Origin: Croceibacterium soli
GTDB taxonomy: Bacteria > Pseudomonadota > Alphaproteobacteria > Sphingomonadales > Sphingomonadaceae
Assembly (NCBI RefSeq): GCF_009828065.1
Contig: NZ_WTYK01000002.1
Location: 1-64,000, forward strand
Direction of reading: 5' to 3'
DNA length: 64,000 nucleotides
Under the pieces are notes generated by a model that worked only from the letters and a program-made list of their open reading frames with translations, ran no database searches and was not told where the DNA came from. How positions within the stretch are numbered: position 1 is the first letter of the stretch; each line of letters starts with the position of its first letter. Of this stretch, positions 12,563 through 19,722 are shown in pieces. The position numbers were made by a program, and so were the translations under genes.

Positions 12563-12984
12563 AGCTCTTCCGCGCGCGTCTCGAACGCGGCGACCATCTT
12601 GCGGAAGGCGCGGTCGAAGTACTGGCCGGCGAGCGCTTCGAACATCAGGTTCTTGAACTTGAACTCGACGCAGAAGTGGATCTCGCAGCCGCCGTCTTCG
12701 AGCGGTTCGAACTCCCAGACATTGTCCAGGTCCTTCAGCGGCCCGTCGACATAGATCACCTCGAGCCGTCGGGGACGCTCCTTGTAGACGCGCGAGGTGA
12801 ACTTCTCCCGCAGCGCCTTGAATCCGACCAGCATGTCCGCGACCATCTCGGTTTCGCTGTCGGAACGCACCCGCGTGGCCACGACCCACGGCAGGAACTC
12901 GCCGTAGCGGTCGACATCGGCCACGAGGTCGAACATCTCCTCGCAGCTGTAAGGCAGCCGTCTGGTCTCTCGAATACCGGGCAT
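12523..12984 (-). CDS. ratA: RatA/Coq10-type START-domain protein
   Basis: 153 residues of the SRPBCC polyketide cyclase/START superfamily (COG2867). In alphaproteobacteria these are usually the Coq10-like ubiquinone-binding protein; the E. coli member has been called ribosome association toxin RatA. Features: MPGIRETRRLPYSCEEMFDLV at the N-terminus (first beta strand and helix), YGEFLPWV, and C-terminal helix YFDRAFRKMVAAFETRA. ATG 12984 starts at the conserved beginning. The gene lies beside lipA, a common neighbourhood. Toxin function is not implied; a role in ubiquinone delivery is at least as likely. Confidence 0.87.
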   Translation of the reverse strand: MPGIRETRRLPYSCEEMFDLVADVDRYGEFLPWVVATRVRSDSETEMVADMLVGFKALREKFTSRVYKERPRRLEVIYVDGPLKDLDNVWEFEPLEDGGCEIHFCVEFKFKNLMFEALAGQYFDRAFRKMVAAFETRAEELYGSRSSSAHSVA

Positions 12985-13027
12985 CAGATCAGCCTTGCGT
13001 TCCGCTTGTCCTGAGTCCGATCCCGTT

Positions 13028-13069
13028 CGTTCCGAACCCAACCCTGCTCGTTCCGAACCCAACCCCGTT
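13028..13069. repeat. Two tandem 21-bp units
   Basis: Two copies of a 21-base unit beginning CGTTCCGAACCCAACCC (13028-13048 and 13049-13069), differing only at the last few bases. The second copy runs straight into the left arm of the inverted repeat that follows. It lies in the gap between the ratA-like gene and lipA. Confidence 0.7.
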
Positions 13070-13151
13070 CGTCCTGAGCTTGTCGAAGGACCGTTTTTCT
13101 TCGAGCGTCGTGCTGAAACAAGGGCGGCCCTTCGACAAGCTCAGGGCGAAC
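13067..13151. repeat. Inverted repeat of the sphingomonad TTCGACAAGCTCAGG type
   Basis: Left arm GTCCTGAGCTTGTCGAAGGA (13071-13090) and right arm CCTTCGACAAGCTCAGGGCG (13129-13148) are near-perfect reverse complements separated by about 38 bases. This is a widespread intergenic REP-like element in sphingomonad-type genomes (from general knowledge). It sits after the convergent or codirectional ends in the ratA-lipA gap and may act as an mRNA 3' end or be a MITE-like mobile repeat. Confidence 0.75.
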
Positions 13152-13186
13152 GGAATGGCGGAGCGGACGGGAGGGAGAGGGAGCCA

Positions 13187-14137
13187 TCAGCCGAACTTCA
13201 CCCCAGCCTGCTTGGCCAGTTTCGCTTCGCGCCGCGCCTTCATCTCGGCGAAGTCGTCGCCGGCGTGATAGCTCGAACGGGTCAGGGGGCTCGCGGCGAC
13301 TTGCAGGAAGCCTTTCGCACGCCCGATCGCGCCATAGGCGTCGAAGGCCTGCGGGCTGACGAATTCCTCGACTTTCGCGTGCTTTGGCGTCGGCTGGAGA
13401 TACTGCCCCATCGTCAGGAAATCGACATCGGCGCTGCGCATGTCGTCCATCACCTGGTGCACTTCGAGCCGCGCCTCGCCGAGCCCCAGCATGATGCCGG
13501 ACTTGGTGAAGATCGCCGGATCGTGGGCCTTCACTTCCTCGAGCAGGCGCAGGGAGGCGTAGTAGCGCGCGCCGGGACGGATCGTCGGATAGAGCCGCGG
13601 GACTGTCTCCAGGTTGTGGTTGTAGACGTCCGGCCCCGCCGCGCAGATCGCCTCCACAGCGGGCCGCATCTTGCCGCGGAAGTCGGGCGTGAGGATCTCG
13701 ATCGTGGTGTTCGGCGTGTTGCGGCGCAGGGCCTCGATCACTTTCACGAACTGCCCCGCCCCGCCGTCCGGCAAGTCATCACGGTCGACGCTGGTGACGA
13801 CAATGTGCTCGAGCCCCAGCTTGGCGGCGGCGGTGGCGACATGCTCAGGCTCGAGCGGATCGACCATGCGCGGCATGCCGGTCTTGACGTTGCAGAAGGC
13901 GCAGGCGCGCGTGCAGACATCGCCCAGGATCATCACCGTCGCGTGCTTCTTGGTCCAGCACTCGCCGATGTTCGGGCAGGCCGCTTCTTCGCACACGGTG
14001 TTGAGGTTGAGGTCGCGCATCAGCTGGCGCGTCTGGTGATAGCCTTTGCTGACGGGCGCCTTGACGCGAATCCAGTCGGGTTTGCGCTGGCGCTCGGGCC
14101 GGGGCGCGCCCAGATTTGCCGGGGACAGGTCGTTCAT
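13187..14137 (-). CDS. lipA: Lipoyl synthase LipA
   Basis: Radical-SAM enzyme that inserts two sulfurs into octanoylated lipoyl domains. 316 residues. Auxiliary cluster motif C-x4-C-x5-C ([12 protein letters not shown]), radical-SAM motif [10 protein letters not shown] (CxxxCxxC) and the C-terminal serine region PLTRSSYHA are all intact. ATG 14137 begins MNDLSPANL; a GTG nine bases upstream is an alternative. Divergent from the carbonic anhydrase gene with a 57-base gap. Confidence 0.96.
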   Translation of the reverse strand: MNDLSPANLGAPRPERQRKPDWIRVKAPVSKGYHQTRQLMRDLNLNTVCEEAACPNIGECWTKKHATVMILGDVCTRACAFCNVKTGMPRMVDPLEPEHVATAAAKLGLEHIVVTSVDRDDLPDGGAGQFVKVIEALRRNTPNTTIEILTPDFRGKMRPAVEAICAAGPDVYNHNLETVPRLYPTIRPGARYYASLRLLEEVKAHDPAIFTKSGIMLGLGEARLEVHQVMDDMRSADVDFLTMGQYLQPTPKHAKVEEFVSPQAFDAYGAIGRAKGFLQVAASPLTRSSYHAGDDFAEMKARREAKLAKQAGVKFG

Positions 14138-14194
14138 GCAGCCCACTTAGGGAACCCTCTTGTCAGTGGCAATGGCGCGCGGCATGGCAGCGCC

Positions 14195-14848
14195 ATGACT
14201 GAAGACACGCCCACCGAAGCGCTCGCCCATCTCCTCGACGGTTATCACAGGTTCCGGGAAAAAGGCTGGCATCCCCAGCGCGCCCGTTGGGACCGTTTGC
14301 GCGAGGGCCAGCAGCCGCAGGTCATGGTGATTGCGTGTTCCGACAGCAGGGTCGATCCGGCGCAGATCTTCGACGTCGATCCCGGCGAGATCTTCGTCGT
14401 GCGCAACGTCGCTGCCCTGGTGCCGCCGTTCGAGACCACCCCCGGCCACCACGGCGTCTCGGCCGCGCTGGAATTCGCGGTCCAGGTGCTCAAGGTGAAG
14501 GAAATCCTCGTACTCGGGCACGGCATGTGCGGCGGCTGCAACGCCGCGCTGACCCAGGCCATGCGCGGCGCGGCGCCGGGCGAAGGCGGTTTCGTGGCGG
14601 ACTGGATCTCGCTGCTCGACGATGCGCGCGAGGCGGTCGTCAGCGAGTACGGCACCGAAGGCCACGCGGCCCAGCGGGCGATGGAGCACGCCGGCGTCAA
14701 GGTGAGCCTCGATAACCTGCGGACGTTCCCCTGTGTCGCCGCACGGGAGGCGAGCGGCAAGCTGACGCTGCGCGGCGCGTTCTTCGCCATTACCGACGGT
14801 GTCCTCCACCTGCTGGATGAAAGCAGCGGGAAGTTCCGCCCGGCCTAA
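14195..14848 (+). CDS. Beta-class carbonic anhydrase
   Basis: Interconverts CO2 and bicarbonate; cytoplasmic zinc enzyme. 217 residues with the full zinc site: Cys and Asp/Arg dyad in ACSDSRVDP and the His and Cys of VLGHGMCGGC. The sequence also has the family's RNVAALVPP segment. ATG 14195 begins MTEDTPTEAL; the open frame extends much further upstream without a plausible start, across the lipA antisense strand, and I reject that extension. Confidence 0.95.
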   Translation: MTEDTPTEALAHLLDGYHRFREKGWHPQRARWDRLREGQQPQVMVIACSDSRVDPAQIFDVDPGEIFVVRNVAALVPPFETTPGHHGVSAALEFAVQVLKVKEILVLGHGMCGGCNAALTQAMRGAAPGEGGFVADWISLLDDAREAVVSEYGTEGHAAQRAMEHAGVKVSLDNLRTFPCVAAREASGKLTLRGAFFAITDGVLHLLDESSGKFRPA

Positions 14849-14887
14849 TCGCTTGTCGCCGCCGCTTCGGCGAGCCATGTAGCGCCC

Positions 14888-15601
14888 ATGCCGGAAGCCG
14901 ACCTCAAGAACATCGCCCTGCTGATCGACGCCGACAATGCCTGCCATGCGGGCATCGATCCTGTGCTGACCGTCCTGGCGGAGTTGGGCCAGGTGAACAT
15001 CCGCCGCGCCTACGGCAACTGGGCCAAGCCGGCGCTGGCCAAGTGGAACCAGATCACCCACCGTTATGGCCTGCAGCCGATGCAGCAGTTCGATCTGACC
15101 AAGGGCAAGAACGCCACCGACATGGCAATGACGATCGACGCGGTCGACCTGCTCTATCGCGGCAAAGTCGACGGGTTCGGCATCATGAGTTCGGACAGCG
15201 ATTTTACGCCGCTGGTCACGCGGCTGAGGCAGGATGGCCTGCTGGTCTACGGCTTCGGTAGCGCCCAGGCACCGGAAGCCTTCAAGACCGCCTGCACGCG
15301 CTACATCGATGTCGATCAGCTCATCCGCACTTCTTCGCAGGAGGAAGGCGGAAAGCCTGAAGGGCGGCAGATCGACCAGGAGCTCATCGAGCTGCTGGGC
15401 GCGGCCTGGCGCGCCGCAAGCCGCGACGAGGAAGGTTTTGCCAGGCTGCAGGAAGTCGGCCAGATCGCCGGCAACCGATCGAGCTTCGACGTGCGCAACC
15501 ACGGCTTCAAGCGCCTGTCCGACCTGATCCAGGCGGCGGGCGACAATTTCAAGCTAGAGCGGCGCGAGGGCAACCAGCTCTATGTAAAGCGCTTGCGCTG
15601 A
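14888..15601 (+). CDS. NYN-domain (LabA-like) protein with C-terminal LOTUS/OST-HTH-type domain
   Basis: 237 residues. The N-terminal part (about 7-145) is a PIN-like NYN domain, a putative Mg-dependent RNase: ALLIDADNA with the first acidic residues, GKNATDMAMTIDA, and IMSSDSDFTPL. The C-terminal part (about 160-237) looks like an OST-HTH/LOTUS RNA-binding domain (ELIELLGAAWRAA... FDVRNHGFKRLSDLI). Family members are implicated in RNA metabolism, but the substrate is unknown. ATG 14888; independent gene after the carbonic anhydrase. Confidence 0.9.
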   Translation: MPEADLKNIALLIDADNACHAGIDPVLTVLAELGQVNIRRAYGNWAKPALAKWNQITHRYGLQPMQQFDLTKGKNATDMAMTIDAVDLLYRGKVDGFGIMSSDSDFTPLVTRLRQDGLLVYGFGSAQAPEAFKTACTRYIDVDQLIRTSSQEEGGKPEGRQIDQELIELLGAAWRAASRDEEGFARLQEVGQIAGNRSSFDVRNHGFKRLSDLIQAAGDNFKLERREGNQLYVKRLR

Positions 15602-15653
15602 GGCACGAAACGGCAGCTTCTTCGTTGATCGTCATCAGATCGATGGAGAAGGC

Positions 15654-16451
15654 ATGGTCGACAAGAGCGAAAAGTTCAGCTGGCTGGTCCGCCTCGGCTA
15701 TGCCGCGCGGGGCGTCACGTACATCCTGCTCGGGTGGCTTGCGCTCGGCACCCGTGCCGAAGCCGGCGAAGGCAATCAGGGCGTGTTCGCGCACCTGCAG
15801 GAGATGCCGCTCGGCACGCCGATCCTCTACCTCATGGCCATCGGCCTGACCGCTTACGTCCTGTTCAAGTTCGCCGCGGCGGTCGGCGACGTCGAGAACC
15901 GCGGCAGCGACACGAAAGGCATCGTCAAGCGCATCGGCGATGCGGCGAGCGGCGTAGCCTATACCATCCTGGCCTTCGCCGCCCTGCAGTTTGCCAGCGG
16001 CTCCAAGCAGAGCGCGGCGGGCGGAGAGAGCCAGCAGACCGCGAGCAGCATCCTGGACTGGACTCTCGGTGGCTTGCTCATCGGCGCTGTCGGGCTCGGA
16101 TTCCTCGTTGGTGCCCTGATGCAGGCGAAGGAAGCCGCCACCGGCCACTTCATGCACCGCGTCAGCCCGCGCGCGCCGAACGGGATCGAAGCCGTCGGCC
16201 GGGCCGGCCATGCTGCCCGAGCGGTGGTGTTCGCCATTATCGGCTGGTCGCTGGTGCAATCGGCCTGGTTCAACTCGTCCAGCGAAGTGAAAGGGCTCGG
16301 CGAAGCGCTCGTGAGCCTGCGTGAGAGCGGCACCGTTTACACGCTCGTCGCCGTGGGCCTGATGCTGTTCGGCGCCTTCAGCCTCGTGGTCTCACGCTAC
16401 CGCATCATCCCCGACCTCGACAGCACAAGCTTGAAGCCAAGCTTCCGCTGA
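15654..16451 (+). CDS. DUF1206 integral membrane protein
   Basis: 265 residues with about six transmembrane helices arranged as three repeats of a two-helix unit, each starting with a similar phrase (LGYAARGVTYILLG about 13-26, IGDAASGVAYTILA, VGRAGHAARAVVFAIIG). This repeated GxAARG pattern is the hallmark of DUF1206. Function unknown. The stop abuts the stop of merR, which converges on it. Confidence 0.9.
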   Translation: MVDKSEKFSWLVRLGYAARGVTYILLGWLALGTRAEAGEGNQGVFAHLQEMPLGTPILYLMAIGLTAYVLFKFAAAVGDVENRGSDTKGIVKRIGDAASGVAYTILAFAALQFASGSKQSAAGGESQQTASSILDWTLGGLLIGAVGLGFLVGALMQAKEAATGHFMHRVSPRAPNGIEAVGRAGHAARAVVFAIIGWSLVQSAWFNSSSEVKGLGEALVSLRESGTVYTLVAVGLMLFGAFSLVVSRYRIIPDLDSTSLKPSFR

Positions 16452-16847
16452 TCAGACCCGGTCGAAAGCGCCGAGTATGGGACAAGGTCCGTCCCCACCC
16501 CTGGCGCAGTCGCGGGCGAGCCGGGCCAGCGATTCCCGCGCCGCCTGCAGCTTGGCGATCTGCTCGTCGAGGGCGGCGATCCGCTCGGCGGCCATGGCGC
16601 GGGCGCGCGGGCGGTCGTCGGTCCGGTCCAGCTCGATCAGCTCGGCGATCTCGGCCAGCGTGAAGCCGGCGACTTGCGCATGGCGGACATAGCGCAGGCG
16701 CTTGACGTCATCCTCGCCATAGTGCCGCCCGCCCGGCGCTTCGCCGCGGGGAACGGTCAGCAGACCTTTGCGCTGGTAGAAGCGCACCGTCTCGACGCCG
16801 ACGCCACCTTTTCGCGCCAGTTCCGAAATGCGCATCATTTTTCCCAT
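16452..16847 (-). CDS. MerR-family metal-responsive regulator
   Basis: 131 residues. N-terminal winged HTH (MRISELARKGGVGVETVRFYQRKGLL), then a long dimerisation helix and a metal loop C-x7-C (CARGGDGPC) near the end. The C-x7-C spacing is that of Cu/Ag/Au sensors such as CueR, whereas Hg-type MerR has C-x8-C. By ungapped alignment the position that is Ser in CueR or Cys in MerR is Arg here (RTDDRPRAR). The start at 16847 is chosen because ACGGAG lies 5 bases upstream; that site is inside the operator, so binding may also affect its own expression. Divergent from the glutaredoxin-MauE gene. Confidence 0.9.
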   Translation of the reverse strand: MGKMMRISELARKGGVGVETVRFYQRKGLLTVPRGEAPGGRHYGEDDVKRLRYVRHAQVAGFTLAEIAELIELDRTDDRPRARAMAAERIAALDEQIAKLQAARESLARLARDCARGGDGPCPILGAFDRV

Positions 16848-16877
16848 TGACTCCGTACCGTGGTACGGAAGCTATAG
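16847..16877 (+). promoter_or_regulatory. MerR-type promoter and operator
   Basis: -35 TTGACT (16847-16852), a 19-base spacer and -10 CTATAG (16872-16877). The overlong 19-base spacer is the signature of promoters untwisted by MerR regulators. The spacer contains a perfect 7-2-7 palindrome, CCGTACCGTGGTACGG (16853-16868). It closely resembles the mercury-resistance operator core (GTAC-N4-GTAC type) known from Tn21/Tn501. It drives the gene starting at 16886. Confidence 0.88.
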
Positions 16878-16885
16878 ACCCGGGC

Positions 16886-17629
16886 ATGACCAAGGACAAC
16901 ACACCGAAGATCGCCCGCCTCTACCGCATGGTGATGGAGAAGCACGTCTGCCCCTATGGGGTAAAGGCCAAGTGGCTGCTCGAGCGCAGCGGCTACACGG
17001 TCGAGGACCACTGGCTGACCACGCGCGAGGAGACCGACGCGTTCAAGCGCGAACACGACGTCCCGACCACGCCGCAGACCTTCATCGGCGGCAAGCGCAT
17101 CGGCGGGTACACCGAGCTGCGCGCGTTCCTGGGCAAGCCTCTGCCTGCTGAAGGTTCAACCAGCTACAGGCCGGTGATCGCCGTCTTCGCCATCGCCGCC
17201 GCGCTTGGCCTGGCGGTGAGCCAGTTCGCCTATGGCAGCCCCTTCACGGTGCGCGCGGCCGAATGGTTCGTCAGCTTCACGATGGCGATCCTGGCCATGC
17301 TCAAGCTGCAGGATATCGAGAAGTTCTCCAGCATGTTCGTGGGTTACGACCTGCTCGCGCGCCGCTATGTGCCCTATTCCTATGCCTATCCTTACCTCGA
17401 AGCAGCCGCAGGCGTGCTGATGGCCGCGCATGCGCTCGACTGGCTATCGATCCCGATCGCCCTGACGATCGGCACGATCGGCGCGATCAGCGTGTTCTAT
17501 GCCGTCTATGTGCAGAAGCGGGAGATCAAATGCGCCTGCGTCGGCGGGTCGAGCAACGTCCCGCTCGGCTTCGTCTCCCTGACCGAGAACCTGTTCATGA
17601 TCGGCATGGCCGTCTGGATGCTGATCTAA
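16886..17629 (+). CDS. Glutaredoxin-MauE/DoxX-like membrane fusion protein
   Basis: 247 residues. The N-terminal 90 residues are a glutaredoxin-like fold with active site HVCPYG, the cis-Pro region VPTTPQTFI and GGKRIGGYTEL. The rest is a MauE-type membrane domain of about four helices with a conserved CAC motif (REIKCACVG) and GLAVSQFAYG. MauE-type proteins handle disulfide redox in the membrane, so this fusion may pass electrons between cytoplasm and periplasm. ATG 16886 begins MTKDNTPKIARLYRMV; it lies 8 bases after the -10 box, so the mRNA is probably leaderless. 25 bases upstream of the next gene, likely one operon. Confidence 0.86.
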   Translation: MTKDNTPKIARLYRMVMEKHVCPYGVKAKWLLERSGYTVEDHWLTTREETDAFKREHDVPTTPQTFIGGKRIGGYTELRAFLGKPLPAEGSTSYRPVIAVFAIAAALGLAVSQFAYGSPFTVRAAEWFVSFTMAILAMLKLQDIEKFSSMFVGYDLLARRYVPYSYAYPYLEAAAGVLMAAHALDWLSIPIALTIGTIGAISVFYAVYVQKREIKCACVGGSSNVPLGFVSLTENLFMIGMAVWMLI

Positions 17630-17654
17630 CTCTCAATACCGAAGGACCATCTGA

Positions 17655-19121
17655 ATGTACTCTCGTCTCCTCGCCGGCGCCGCCGCCCTGGCCCTGTTCC
17701 CGGCAGCCGCCCCTGCCCAGGACCATTCCGGACACGCCGAGCCGGCGCCGCCGGCGGCCGCGCAGCCGGCCGCTGAACCGCAGTCCGACCACTCGGCGAT
17801 GAACCACGGCGCCGCGGAACAACCGCAGCCGGATCACTCCGCCATGGACCACAGCGCCATGGAACAGCCGCAAGTGGATCACGGGGCGATGGGACATCCG
17901 CAGAAGGACCATTCGCAGATGAACCATTCGCAGATGGACCATTCCACGATGCCGATGGCCCGGGGCGATCATTCGGCTCACGTTTCCGACATGTCCGGCG
18001 AAGGCTCCGGCACTTCGCGCCTGCCGCCGAACGAGACCATGAACCATGGCGCAATGATCGGCCTCGGCGGCGATGACACGCTGATGCTGCACGGCTTCCT
18101 GTGGCCGGTCTACACGAACCAGGGCGGCCCGAGGGGCGACGACAAGCTCTATGTCCAGTCGATGGCCATGGCGACGATGACCGCTCCGTTCGAGGGCGGC
18201 AAGTTCACCTTGCGCACGATGATGAGCCTCGAACCGCTGCTGCGGCACGACGGTTATCCGAGCCTCTTCGCCACGGGCGAGGTGGCTTATGGCGAGCCGC
18301 TGGTCGATCGCCAGCATCCGCACGATTTGTTCATGGAACTGGCCGGCCGCCTGGACGTGGACATCGCCGAAGACACCAGCGTGTTCCTGTACGGCGGCCC
18401 GGTCGGCGAGCCGGCGCTCGGGCCGAGCGCATTCATGCACCGCGCCAGCGCCCGCTACAATCCCGAGGCGCCGATCACGCACCACTGGTTCGATTCCACG
18501 CACATCGTCTATGGCGTGCTCACCGGCGGCGTTGCTGGCCCCCGCTGGCAACTCGAGGCAAGCACCTTCCGCGGGCGCGAACCCGACGAGTTCCGCTGGA
18601 ACATCGAGGAGCCGAAGTTCGACTCTTGGAGCGTCCGCGCCAGCTTCGCGCCTGCGCGCTCCTGGCTGCTCCAGGCAAGCTATGGCGAGATCGACGAACC
18701 CGAGGAGATGCACCCGGGCCAGGACGAACACCGCACCACCGCCTCCGCTCACTACAACAACGGCCACGGGCTCTCCGCGATGGCTGCTTACTCGGGCAAG
18801 AACCGGCAGCCGGGCGACACGCTGGACGCTTGGCTCGGCGAAGTGAACTGGGACCTGACGGACCGCCACACCGTGTTCGGCCGGGTCGAGAACGTCGAGA
18901 ACGACGAGCTCTTCCCCGACCACCACGATCCCCTGCACGACCAGGCGTTCCGCGTGACCAAGTTCCAGGCCGGCTATGCCTACCGCATCCCGCTCGGCCC
19001 GTTGGATTTGGCGCTCGGCGGAACGGTCTCCGCTTTCGCCAAACCCGATGCCCTGGATGAAGCCTACGGCTCCTCCCCGATCGGATACACCCTGTTTGCC
19101 CGCTTCAGCCTGGGCGACTGA
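17655..19121 (+). CDS. His/Met-repeat outer-membrane-type protein, putative metal-binding
   Basis: 488 residues. A signal peptide (about 1-21, LLAGAAALALFPAAAPAQ) is followed by about 90 residues with eight or more repeats of the type D/N-H-S/G-x-M (DHSAM, NHSQM, DHSTM, DHGAM), which resembles the metal-binding N-terminus of CopB/PcoB. Residues about 125-488 read as amphipathic beta strands of a barrel, ending in LFARFSLGD. I recognise no named family for the barrel. Codirectional with and 25 bases after the Grx-MauE gene under the MerR promoter, so a role in copper or related metal handling is the best guess. Confidence 0.75.
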   Translation: MYSRLLAGAAALALFPAAAPAQDHSGHAEPAPPAAAQPAAEPQSDHSAMNHGAAEQPQPDHSAMDHSAMEQPQVDHGAMGHPQKDHSQMNHSQMDHSTMPMARGDHSAHVSDMSGEGSGTSRLPPNETMNHGAMIGLGGDDTLMLHGFLWPVYTNQGGPRGDDKLYVQSMAMATMTAPFEGGKFTLRTMMSLEPLLRHDGYPSLFATGEVAYGEPLVDRQHPHDLFMELAGRLDVDIAEDTSVFLYGGPVGEPALGPSAFMHRASARYNPEAPITHHWFDSTHIVYGVLTGGVAGPRWQLEASTFRGREPDEFRWNIEEPKFDSWSVRASFAPARSWLLQASYGEIDEPEEMHPGQDEHRTTASAHYNNGHGLSAMAAYSGKNRQPGDTLDAWLGEVNWDLTDRHTVFGRVENVENDELFPDHHDPLHDQAFRVTKFQAGYAYRIPLGPLDLALGGTVSAFAKPDALDEAYGSSPIGYTLFARFSLGD

Positions 19122-19128
19122 CCAGCGA

Positions 19129-19282
19129 AAATCCTCCCCGTTTCCGCGGAGCGGGAATGGGGAGGTGGCAGACGCCGTCAGGCGGCTGACGGAGGGGTCC
19201 CGGTGCGCCATACCCCTCCACCACGACACCTGCGGTGTCGCGGTCCCCCTCCCCATTCGGCTGCGCCGAACAGGGAGGATTA
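19129..19282. repeat. Intergenic inverted-repeat element, sphingomonad type
   Basis: About 154 bases bounded by AATCCTCCC (19130-19138) and its complement GGGAGGATT (19273-19281). The interior has the phrases GGCTGACGGAGGGGTCCC, CCCTCCACCACGACACC and GGTCCCCCTCCCCATTCG, which I recognise as a common non-coding repeat in sphingomonad genomes. It fills the gap between the metal gene and the lipoprotein gene. Confidence 0.8.
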
Positions 19283-19287
19283 GAGTC

Positions 19288-19722
19288 TCAGCTTCCGCAT
19301 TGGACGGTGCCGATGGTAGCGTAGAGTTCCGCCCCGGCGCCGTCGACCAGGCGGACGGACCCGGTGAAGTTCACCGTCTCGTCTCCCGCCTGGGTCCCCT
19401 CCCCTTCCACGGTCAGGTAGAGCACGCGATCCTCGGCGAGGTAGCGCGTGCGCGAGCCGAGCACCGCGCCTTCGCTCTCAGGATCGACTACGAACCGCTG
19501 GATCCGACCGCCGATCTTCATCGCTGCCTGGTCAGCATTAGCGAGCACGATCGGCGCCATGGAAGCGCCGGAGGCGTAAGCGCAGCCGGCGCCGAACAGG
19601 TCGTTCGCCTCGATATCCGGGTAAGTGATCGCCTGTGGCACGACCGTGGGAGCAGGCGGCTCGGCTTCGGTTTCGCCGCAGGCCGGCAGCGCGGAGCAAA
19701 GCAGGAGAACGAACCGGCGCAT
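19288..19722 (-). CDS. Hypothetical lipoprotein
   Basis: 144 residues, function unknown. The N-terminus is a lipoprotein signal peptide: MRRFVLLLCSALPAC with lipobox LPAC and predicted lipidated Cys15. Two further cysteines (GAGCAY and TVQCGS) could form a disulfide. The body is mostly beta strand. Its ATG (19722) overlaps the mutL stop as TGATG, so it is translationally coupled to mutL although nothing suggests a mismatch-repair role. Confidence 0.85.
   Translation of the reverse strand: MRRFVLLLCSALPACGETEAEPPAPTVVPQAITYPDIEANDLFGAGCAYASGASMAPIVLANADQAAMKIGGRIQRFVVDPESEGAVLGSRTRYLAEDRVLYLTVEGEGTQAGDETVNFTGSVRLVDGAGAELYATIGTVQCGS

Noticed and set aside
12995-14194. Long upstream extension of the carbonic anhydrase frame
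   Set aside because: It overlaps lipA on the opposite strand; ATG 14195 matches the family start.
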